From positions 62,001-126,000 of the forward strand of contig VZRS01001740.1 in assembly GCA_013398055.1 (NCBI GenBank): a stretch of DNA of 64,000 nt, written 5' to 3'. Positions 39,501 to 51,500 of this stretch are shown here, piece after piece. Within the stretch, counting starts at the first letter, position 1, and each line of letters opens with the position of its first letter. The notes below the pieces were generated by a model. The model made no database searches and was not told the origin of the DNA. It worked only from the letters and a program-made list of their open reading frames with translations. Made by a program: the position numbers and the translations under genes. The stretch is from Ifrita kowaldi. Taxonomy: Eukaryota; Chordata; Aves; Passeriformes; Cinclosomatidae.

Positions 39501-42500
39501 CGGTGGGAGCACTAAACTGGGGACTATCACTCCTAAACCATGGCACACAGTATCTATACATGGGGTTGGTAAAAACAGCTTGGTAAAGCTGTTCCCATAT
39601 GTAGGGAACTGCTTATTAGTTAATGATACGATAGAAATATAGATAAATCATCCCATAGATGCAGCTGCTGAAAAACTAAACACTCATAACAGAAATGAAA
39701 ATAGTGAAAAAAATCCTGTATATCTGTACATGCGTGCTTACTTACACGCATGTAAGAACATGGCAGAAAGTGGAAACCCCATAAATTTTAAAAAAATTCA
39801 GCTGAAAACTGCCTTCTGTCTTGACATTTGTTCATCTCTTTTTGCCTTCAAATTAGGTCTAACAGTATATTCGGGAGCACAATTTCAAGACATGATTGGC
39901 AAAAAACAATACTAGAAGAAAATCACAGATTTTGGATCTTCGTAACACTTTCTAGTTCAGAACAAAAACAGGACTAACCCACTAGCATTTTTATTTTATA
40001 GCTGGTATGAAGCAGTGTTGCTTCAGCTAGGTCTTATAATTTATCTGTGAGTAAATAATATAATTTCCTTTACTAGATGTGGCTTGTCCATGTGTGCTCA
40101 CAGCCCAGAAGGTCAATCCCATCCTGCATCAAAAGCAGCATTGCCAGCAGGTCAAAATGGAGTGATTCTGCCTCTCTGCTCTGCCCTGGTGAGAGCCCAC
40201 CTGGAGTACTGTGTCCAGCTCTGGGGTCCTCAGCACAGGAAGGACAGGGACCTGTTGGAGCAGGTTCAGAGGAGGCCACCCAGATGATCAGAAGGTTGGA
40301 GCACCTCTCCTACTCAGATAGGCTGAGAGGTTGTTCAGCTGGAGAAGAGAAGGCTCTGGGGAGGCCTCATTGTTGCCTTTCAGTACTTAAAGTGTGCCTA
40401 TAATAAAGACTAGGACAGACTTTTGTCATGGCCTGCTGGGATAGGACAAGGACTAATGGCTGTAAATGAAAAAATTCAGTCTACATGGAAGGAAGAAATT
40501 TTTTATGACGAGTGTGCTGAAACACTGGAACAGGTTGCCCAGCGAGGTGACAGATGCCCAGTCTCTGGAAATATTCAAAGCCACGTTGGATGGGTCTTTG
40601 AGCAATCTGGTCTAGTTGAAGATGTCCCTCCTTGCTCATTGCAGGGGGATTGGGCTAGATGACCTTTAAAAGTACCTTCAAACTCAAAATACTTTAGGAT
40701 TCTGCTGAAGTTTAATTCTCATATATGGGGTAGTAGAAGTTAAAAAGAGGCACTGCTGTGGATAGTTTAGTAATATTTGATTCATACTTAATTCTTACTG
40801 CTCTCAAAGTTTAATTTCTGCACAGATACTTTTAGGAATATATGCAAAATCTTTTTCCCATGTTGGAAGGGATCTGACGATATAAAGCACATATTCTTGT
40901 AAAAAGAAAAGAATCCTATGTTGATATGATTTTTTATGATGTATCATCCAATAGAATCATGGTTAGTCTATGTATGTGACATTCTGGTATGTTTTTTACT
41001 TAGGAAGGGATTTGTCTCTGGTTTCTACCTTTCTTTTTTCTTGAAATAAACAGTCGTCTTAAGTATCCAAAGTGTTTGAGTTGTGAGCTGGGCTTCGAAT
41101 ACAGCTTTAGCCAGTTGTTTTGTTCCCTTCCTTTTTATTTCTCCACTGTGGAAAATGATGTTAAACTAATCTCCTTGTGAACTTCCTTTTGCACACTATC
41201 CGTTCTCATTATGCCTGTGCATGCACTACAAAACACAAATGCATAACTGAAAAAATCCGCTCTCTTACCACTTTCCTACTGCATTTCAAAACATCGAAGC
41301 TATTTTCCATGTACTGCATTTTGCTGTATAAGGACACTAATTAAACTACAGTCCTTCCTGCTGTTACCATCATGTACATCACCTCTCAAATGAGATAATG
41401 AAGGTATGAGAGTTAACGTGTTACTTAATTGGAGAAGTTGTAAGGACAAAAATCAAAAACCATGCTAAAGCATATTGAATGATAGTATCTCAGAGCCATT
41501 TGAAGGAAAAATTGAGAGTGATATAAACTGAAGTGTGCACCTTGCTCTTCTTAAGTCTAAGGGAAAATAAATCACCTGGATTTCTGAACAAATTTACTTT
41601 CTTACGGGTAGGAATGAGGACATTCAGTAACAAAGCATGTCATGTCTTCTGTTTTCTGTTGCCTAACCCAGAAACTCACAGGCTTGATTGGAGAAAAAGG
41701 TGTTTTCTTAATAGACAGAGTACTGTGTAACTATTGTAACATGAGAATTGTTGCCTCTTTCTTTCCCACATATCACCTTGCTCCGTTCCTTACCATATTC
41801 TTTCTGACTAGCACTACTAATGTTAAAAGCTGTTCTGTCATGAAGTAAATGCCATAATGTATTCTGCATAATGGTATATGGAGAAACAGGTAAGTGACAA
41901 GTGATGTCAAGAGCATTCTTAAAGACAAAAGGTTTTTACTTGCTTCTTCATTTTCTGACAAAGCTCCGGGATCATAAACTGTTCACTGAGATGCTTCCAC
42001 AGCCCTATAAATTTAGAGAACCATGGAATCATAGAACAGTTTGGGTTGGAAGGAGCCTTAAAGATCATCTTGTCCCAAACCTCCTGCATGGGCAAAGACA
42101 TCTTCCACTAGACGAGGCTACCCACAGCCCCACCCAGGCTGGTCTCGAACACCTCTAGGGACAGAGAGTCCACAACCTCTCTGGACAACCTGTTCCAGTG
42201 CCTCACTACCCTTACAGTAAAGAATTTCTTCCTAATATCTACCCTCCTTCAGCTTAAGGCCATTTTCCCCTTGTCCTCTCACTACGTGTCCATGGGAAAA
42301 GCTCCTCTCCTGCCTTCTTGTAGTCTCCCTTCAGGTACTGTAAGGTGCTATAAGGTCTCCCCGGAGCCTTCTCTTCTCCAGGCTGAACGACTCCAACTCC
42401 CATTCTGTCTTCATAGCTGAGGTTCTCCAGCCCTGTGATCAACTTAGTTGCCTCCTCTGGACCTGTTCCAACAAGTCCATGCCTTTCCTCTGCTGGGGAC

Positions 42501-45500
42501 CCCAGAGCTGGATGCAGAACTCCAGGTGGGGTCTCACCAGAGCAGAGTGGAGGGGCAGAATGTCCTCCCTTGCCCTGCTGCCCATGCTGCTTTGGATGCA
42601 GCCTGGGATACAAGTGAATTCCTGGGTTGTGAGTGCACACTGCTGAATTGTCTTGAGCTTGGGAAAAGACTTCTGTTGACATTCTGGACACCCTATGTCA
42701 ATAGGGAGTGTTTCTCTTAAAACTATTTCTAACTTTTTGGTTACAAATCTCACCTAGGAAATCTGAGATGACCAAATTTCTAGCATATATAAAGAATATA
42801 TTTGAGTTTTTGAAATTACGTACAAGAGTTGTAATCCACCATGAAACTCTTCTGTTACCAAGCTGCTAAAGACTCTCTCCTCCAACACAGGACTGGCAAA
42901 ACTTTGAAGCTTTTCAGGAGGTGCAGTAGTATTTACTTCCAGTGGAAACTAGCCTGGCATATTTTTTTAATTCTCTCAAATTAAGTTTATTTTAAGTTTT
43001 AAGCAAGAGCTACTTGACATATGTGTGTTTGTTTGGTTGGGTTTTTTTTTTGTCTGTGGGCATTGCTAATGAATTCAAATACCCTAATGCTTATTTAATT
43101 TACTGCTGTAATCAGGAATACTTCCACTGTAATTCCATGCTATTCCAGTTGTATCAATTAAAATCTTACCAGGGTGGAATGTAAGGGGCAGGAAGCAAGC
43201 CAGTCTGCCAGTGCTTGAAAAATAGTACTTTCCTACCCCATGACTTGGAGCAGCCTACATAGCTATTTGCCATAGCCCTTAGGGTTTAATTATGTCCCTC
43301 ATGCCCTCCGTAACAGCAACAATCCTTACTATGCCTTGCTGGAAGCAGTACAGGGGAAGAAAGGAAAGTCCCTATCGTATGAGGACATTTTCAGAGTTTC
43401 AGCCTACTGTTGGTACTGATTAAATTACTTCTTCCTCATCTTCTATTTCTTCATGTACAGTAGACCTCAACCAGGGAGAATTGGTTCTGTTTTTTATTCA
43501 GGCTTTGGTAATTACACAATTTATCATACAGCAGAACCACTGCTTCTATATATTACTAGTAACCCATTTCCTTGCAGTTTTTTATCTGTACGAGCAAATG
43601 CCAAAACATTCCCATGGGGGTGTCTTCATTTCAATTAATTTATCATATTAAAATGGAGGTTTAAAGGAAAAAAGTTCTAAAATTCATAGTGTGAAATTCA
43701 GTTCTTAGCATTTCTTTATTTAACCCATGTTACTGGAAAATAGTTTGGCATTTTAAAAATAAAAAAATGCTTTCACTATCTTTTAATAAATTTCAGTGAA
43801 TCTTTGAAGACAATTGTGAAGCTGAAGCAGTTGCAACATATTGCAACTTAATTTTAATACCTTTACATAGCAAGTGAAGCAGTTTTATGATTCTTTTACT
43901 GTCCTGTTTTATATCCTCTACTATACTTCAAGGTGTTTCTAATGTGTACTTTGCTCTCATTTTGAAATATTATTTTTGACTGTTCCCATTTTTCTTCCAG
44001 TGCCGTTCAGTTCCATAAGGGCCAAATGCTACCACACTTGCACTGCAGTGGGACTGCTCCTTCAAAAAAGAACTATTTGGCATAATTATGATAAACTGTG
44101 CCTGACTGTTTAAACTTCATTATGTTCTAAGTGCTTATAGAGGTAATAGTTGCTTACTCACACACTTCTTTGAATTTGACTTGGGGCTATCTTATTATGT
44201 TATGACCTATCAGCTGGGAACCTTGACCTGTATGTTGGTTACATTTTTAATTGCTAACATATTTTGTTAATTGTTCACCTACAGAGAACGGCTACCTAAA
44301 ATCTCCTCCTTAATGAGCTCATTACAATGCTGTATGCTTTGTAAATGGTGACCATTACAAATGTGACAAATAAAGAAAGCTTTCCTGAGCTGGATTAAAC
44401 CAAACTCAAACCAGTCCTTCCATATGAAGGACTTTTGTGCCTTGCTTGGGAAAAATATGTCCAAGATAAAGTATAAATAATATTAATAGTCATGCTCATG
44501 TAGTATATTTTAAGGCAGTACCAAGATCCAATACTAAAAGTGGCATTTACCTCTTGTTGTACAACATATGTATATTATATATTGGAGTTTCTTCAGATAT
44601 GAAATAACTCCATGTTTTTTTCAATAAATCTCTCAATTTTTGGGTAAAAGCATAAGGTACTGATTAATAAAATAATTTCATGTTTGTCTAAGGATTATTG
44701 ACAGAAGAAATCCTTAAAATCTCTTTCTCTCTCAAAAGAGATTTTTGCCAGTTGTATATAAACAATTCAAAAGGGCAACATCAATTCATAACACTAGTTT
44801 GATTGTTGCAAGGTCCACAGAACAGAATCCAAAGGAGTATAAAATATGGTATCAGTCCCCTGACCAGGAAAAAAAGAACTGAACACACTTTGTTGATAAA
44901 GATTAGAAAGGCAAATATAGGGAATAATGATCAGCTTCAGTTCTGACGAGTCTGCCCAAACACTTCCTGGACAGACTAGAAATGCAGTTCCCCAATGCTT
45001 GGAATCCTTGCTTCAACTGAACCACTGTTAGAACACAATGGAAGATTGTTTTTCTTTGATTTAAGCCTAAATTAATCTGCAAATAAGACAGGGTAAAACA
45101 GTTACCGTGTGGATAAGGAAAAGATGATATAAAAGTATGAAACTATAAGAAGATTATTTTTCAGTCACAGGAAGTCACTAGAGTTTAGTTTTTGGACTGG
45201 TGTTATGCAGGGTTTTGGTTTTGCTCTTTTTTGATTTATCACTGCACAAAGAGGTGGGCCATGCTACTGAAGGTTTCTGATGACACATGTCTGCAGGCAT
45301 TACCAGTATTCATGTAAGTCTGGCTGTTGTACAAGGAAAAATGTATAACCTTGAGGACTAGGGGAAGGGGCGTAATACAGTAGTACCAAGGGCAGTTTCA
45401 CTCAGAGGCCATGGCATGAACTGACATGAGAATGGGAAGGGGAAGAGAGGTACATCTGTACAAAGTGAATACAGGGTGACTGTGAGTCACCAGTGTGATA

Positions 45501-48500
45501 ATGAATCCAGGATGTAGCTGAACTATAGATTGTGATAGGAAATTATTAGTGCTGTTGGACCCGCTTCTACTATGAGTCATGCAGAATGCAGTCTATATTT
45601 CTGATGGCTCTGAGTCCACAAAGGTGAACTCAGATTGAAATAGACAGAACTGAAGACTGGAAAGAAGTAGTTTACTTTAAAAACCAGAGACAAGCAACAA
45701 AAAACTAGTATGTTTTCCTCTCTGCTCATAAAACAGGACATGAAGGAATTAATATTAGGGCAAACCAGCCATTTAAGAAAATTGATATGACTCTCACAAA
45801 GGAAAATGAATATAAAATAGCTGTGAGCAAGTTCAGGTTAGAAATCAGAACGAAGTGTCTAACTGTGATGAAGGCTGGTGGTGTACCTTCACATAGACTT
45901 AACTGGAGCAATAATCCTCTGAAATGAGGATCATTAAATATGATGGTGTGATAATGAAGGTCTGCATACACAACCAAATAGCCCTCCTAGTACTTATGGT
46001 TCTTGATGAGAATTCCTAGATATTCTGTGCAGGCTACATAAGCAGCTGTAATTGGTTGAAAGGTGTGCCTACGGCTATGCAGGCAAGAACTGCTGTGTTT
46101 GCTAAAGTAGAAAACTCAGGAAGTCAAGTCATGAAAGAGATCTTAACAAAGAGATCCAGTACAACCGAGGTCAGTGCACAAGGATGCAATACCGGTGCAT
46201 CTGTGAAAACAATAAAAATTACAAGGATAGAGCAGAAAATGAAAGACCTAAGAGTATAAAGAAATCAAGTATAGCATGTGCAGGAAGTTTATCAGGGAAC
46301 TAGTAGATGGGCATGACTGTTGAGAAGTAAAGGGAGCCATAATAAAAGATAAGAGAATTATAAACAAGTAAAACTTCATTGAACAGGAAATTGTATGAAA
46401 AACCTTCTCTTAGTAAAGAGTGGAGTAAGTAGAGATTAGATTTATCAGCAAAACTTCTGGAGAAATTTGAGATTGAAGTGGTAGAAGTGTAAATAAATTT
46501 GCCCAATAAACAGAAGATAAGGTGACTGTAGAGTCGAAGAGAATGACTTATAAAAAACCCCAGCATGATTAAAAAGGGAAACACTAATGGTCATTATTGT
46601 TAAACAATTTTCTAAACCCTTTCAATTGGGAAGTTTGCTAAGGATTTTGTACTGTCCTTTTTATAAGAAGAGTTCACTGTTAGTCTGGACTAGGTGATGC
46701 CAAACTGGGACTGACATACACTGCCCTCAGTATCATGAGAGGACCATGGCACATACCAGAGGTACCCAACTAAACTCATTGATTACATGAGACTCTTGGT
46801 AAACCAGTAGTGAGGAGCGATTTTAAAAGTGACTGCTCAGCTGCTTTTTAGATGTCAGGGCTCCTACTTACACAGCTTAATGGGAAAAAAATCTCCAAAC
46901 AATCTAATCTAATCTAATCTAATCTACATTAGTCTTTTCAAGGAGTTTGCAGGTCCAAAAAAAAAAAAAAACAACAAACAGGGGAAAAATAATAGAAAAT
47001 ACACATTTGTCTCTGTTCCAGCATCTACACACAGTTCCACACACCATGAATGCTGCAATCTCCTGCAGGGGCTTGTGTAGGCCATATGCATTTCTACAGC
47101 ACTGCTGCTTCTTTCTTGGTAGGGCAGATGCAGCTGGTTAGTCTGAGCTGTAACTGACTACCCGGCTGCAACTGAAGTGTGGGGCTATGGAGCAAGAGGG
47201 TGGCCAGGGATCCATGCCTTTTAGGCACGGGAGAAGCTAAACAATCCTTTCTTGAAAATGCATGCTCTGTATTATATTTTAGAGACTTTGGCCATGCCTT
47301 AGTCAGGTAGACCAACATAATAGCAATGGATCAGGACTTTCCAGTATCTTTTGAACTACATTACTGACCAGCTACAGTTCATACAGTTTAGGCCACAAAC
47401 TGGTATTTGACTGTACTTTGAGCTATTATACAGGCAAGATAAAGCAGATGTTTTCCCAGGTAGGCTATTGGAATGTATTTTTTTTCTTCTTTTTTTTTAA
47501 ATAATAACATGTATTTGCAGAAGGCACCACTGAAAAAATTGCAAACAGGGTAGAATTAAACAGTTTTTGAATTGATTTCCTTTATAATGCTAAGGAGAAC
47601 ATGAACAGGTAGATAAGATAAGATACAAAAATTTCAAGCTTGCCAGTCAGTGTCCAACTACTGGAAGATGTTTAGAGCAAAGAGTTCCCTTTGGGCAGAA
47701 TATTCTTCTGTGTAATTTATTATGCCTTCTCTTAAGAAGTTTCTTTGCTGTGCTATTAAAAAAAACTGATTGTGTGCTGCCTTGGAGATACTATTATTTG
47801 CATCTCCGAAAAGTAAAGAAGCACAAAAGAGCATACAGTGTTTTGCTCTCACTTTGGTCAATGGCAAGGGTTTTCACCAGTTACAGAGAATCAAGTCTTG
47901 GAGCTCCAATTGGAAGCACCCATGGCTTGATGAAGTATGTTAACTTCAACTTTATAAGTGAAAATAAAAAGCCAAAACTGGAAAATAGACTAATAAGATA
48001 ATGTCAGTGCATATTTGAACCACTTGTAAAAATGCATATGGGAGACCTCACGAATGCCACTAATCCTGATAGGAGGAGCTTAGAAATGTTTGCAGATTCA
48101 TATCTATATTAAGGCTGATCATCTTTTAATTTTATAAATTATTTTATGAATCCTTGGATTTTATGCAAAGATACATGGAAAAAATCCAGCAGAGAATTAT
48201 TATCATTATTATAGGTCAATTATTGATTTCTCTGGATGACATGTTGCATACTGTGCACGTGCAGTAGGTTTTGTGATTGACTGGAACTTTGAACAGCTGC
48301 AAAAATAATTTCCGCATTTTCAGAGACTGGATTTTACACTATCAAAGTTAATGGAAATGTAATTATTCATTTGAAACAGTGTTGAAATAACTGCATAAAT
48401 CCTGAAAGTTAGCAGTATTTTAAAGAGGTAGTTTCAGATTTTTGTTTTTGCAGTGCTGTATTTTCAAAGGTGGTAAATCTATCTTGAATTGTTCATTTCA

Positions 48501-51500
48501 GCTGGAAATAATGCAAAAAAATATAGACCTAAGGTATTAAAATGTTTCCTTTGATAAGAAAAAAATCAGTATTGATTAAAAGTAGGTTTTGTTAGAGATA
48601 ATTTGAAAAAAAAAGTGAAAACCCTACTTCGGAAATTTTTTTTAGGTGTCTACAAATATTATAACTTGAAAATTAATTGTCCAGTGTCTCTTCTTTGTTA
48701 CTTTTAAATTAATTTTTTCTTTCTTTTAACCAGTCTTTCTGTCTTCATTTCTTTGAATAACTGAGAAAAAGCTTATTCTGTTGAATCACATCTTCCAAAG
48801 CAGTCATGATGGCCTTAGAAAGCAAGAAATAATTCACTGAATGCTGTAAATTCCACTGAAGGATTTAATCTAAGTTACTGCATTTTTAAAAGGCCATAAA
48901 CCCCAACTTACTTCTTAAAGTATGTTTCATTCTTTGAGTCAAAAGAAAGTGCTTCCAGCCACCACATCATGGTTGCTAATTTGTTTTGTCTTTCTCATCA
49001 GATAGATTAAATGCCACAGTCGCTTTTCCTGGATCTCAAAGGAAGCATCTGAAAAAAATCACAGGATGTTTATACTGTGCAACTGCTTCTTAATTTTGTA
49101 GAAAGCTTCTAAATCAGTGATGCTCAGCTTGAATTTAAATCCAGTTTACCCAGTAGCCAGTTCAACCCACTTTCAAACCAGATATAGCATGTACTGGAAG
49201 GGAGGCATATGTTTAACTTTTTCTCTAATACTCTTTCTAGACTTAGGTAGATGAATTCCAAATGTTAAATATTAAAATGTTAAATGTTAAAATCTATAGA
49301 TCACAAAATTGCCCTGTGCACAGTTATTTCTTTTATGCCATGAAATTCCTACAGGTGTTCTTCCTTTACCCTTTCCGTCTCCTCGTTAAAATATATTAAT
49401 GTACTTTTCCTTATTAACAGCAGTGAAAGTAGACAATTTCATCTCTGGGTCCATCACAGAGTACTTCATCTGAGCAGCACTTCATCCTATCCTACCTGAT
49501 AGTTGAAATTTCTTTCACATCAGAATCAAACTAACCTTCTTGTCCATTAGGAGTTTACAAACCTTGCTGGACCGTATTTTGCTCCTAGTCATGCTAGACA
49601 TTTAGATGTGATTAAAGCTTCCAATTCTACTTTGTCATGGGGACACAATTCATTTTGTGGGATGGTTTTTGGATCTCTTTAGACGAGTAACGGTAAATTT
49701 TATGAAATGGAAGTGCTATCATTATGTGAGTTTGTAATACACTCATAATGTATTGGGGACATTACTTCAGAATAATGAATTGTAAAAATAAACATTAAGG
49801 AGTGAATTTGGAATTAATCTATCTCTATCATTTTCCACAAATGTAATAACTACTCATAATGTACAATCTTATTTAAATATATTTTGTACACATAGCCAGA
49901 AAAAAACCATCAATCAGTGTAGGTGCAAATATGAACTCAAACATTAATCTAACTTCCAATTGCATCTCAGTCCAAAGCTATTTTATTGAATTTCATCAGT
50001 TGTGATATTTTCCTTTTGCATATTTCTATGTTTATAGACATATTTCTGTTAATCATATGGCATGCTATCTGCCTGAAGAGTTAGCTATGCAGTAATCTTA
50101 AATACAGTCTGGTTTTCAGATCTTGCTTGGGCCAAATGCAAAAATGAAAAGAGGCTTATCTGGAGCCCATTCATACAATAACTTTCCTGTCCATGGCCTG
50201 CATCCTTAAACTAACAGAGTAGAAGAATTTATTGCTGATAGTATTAAAATCTGGTACAGATAATCACTGGGTTGGAGTTAAAGGGGACAGAGACAGATAA
50301 AACAGAACTGATTCCCTGGGAGAATGAGGCTTTCAAGAGGACACAATGTTATAGCCAAAATCAGACTGATCTCCCAGCATTCAAAACTGGTTTTGGTTGT
50401 AAAGGGGAGAATTCTACAGAATATTAATTTTTAGCTGGACATTGGTTTTTGTTCAAATGCCTAGTTCTGAAAAGTCTTCACAGGTTCATTTTAAATTTTT
50501 AACTTTAACTTCTTGTAGTCATGGCTTATCTGCTAACATAAGAGTAGGAAAAACAGACTTTGGTTAGTAAGACTAGCTCAGCAACATTCATTTTCAGGGA
50601 TAAGGAGATAATCTCTTCTCTGTGTGGTGATAAATTGGTTGATAATTCACTGACTGGAAATTCAAGGAATCAAGAATGACTAGTAGGAAAGACTTTTGAG
50701 AAGCTAAAATCCATGATTTGTACACATGGAATAGGAGCTAGTTTATTTATCTTCATTTAATTTCCTCTCTCTTCTTCTTTTTTAATGCAAGCCCAAGGGA
50801 TTTTATAACAAAGAGAGGAAACTAACTGAGAAAACCCAGAGTGTTTGTTTTTGTGAAGTGTTATTCATCTCTTGATTACATGACACAGATGACATAGAAA
50901 ACTGCCATGGTTTAGTCGGCTTTACTGAATGCAGTTTGTTTCCATGTCTGATTGCTTTTGTATTAATCCCACTTTTTAGCTGTGTTCTAACACGTTTTCG
51001 AGCCTTGTCTGCAAACACTCAGGAACATCTATATTCATGCTCATTATTGGCATAGGGAGGCTGTGGTCACTTTTCCTTTCATGTTTTCTATTCTGATGAG
51101 ACCATGAAGGTTCTATAGCTTAAGGAACCGCATTATTGTGGGGCTGCTGTAATGACGGATGGGGCTTCTAACACTGCCTGTGTAGATGCAGCCAAGGCAA
51201 AAGCTGACAGTTCAGGAGTGGGGCCCTTAAAACACTCTAAAAGGTAACTAGTAAATGTTTGACTAGGACAAATACTTGGATGGGAAGAAAAACAATGGTC
51301 TTTCAGTAAAGTAACTGGGTCTCAGATCTCTGCATAGTCATAGGAAAGATTCTTCCACTATGGCTTAAGAGTCTGGAATTCATAATGAACCCATCAGTTC
51401 TCATCCAAGTTAGTTTTGAGCTAAATTGTGTTAGCATTGTAACAACTTCAACACAGCTGATGTTCAAACCAGGAGAAACTTGGTGGCTTTTACTGAAATT

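Noticed and set aside
39226..39642. 138-codon plus-strand frame
   Set aside because: Mostly inside the solo LTR and not retroviral coding sequence.
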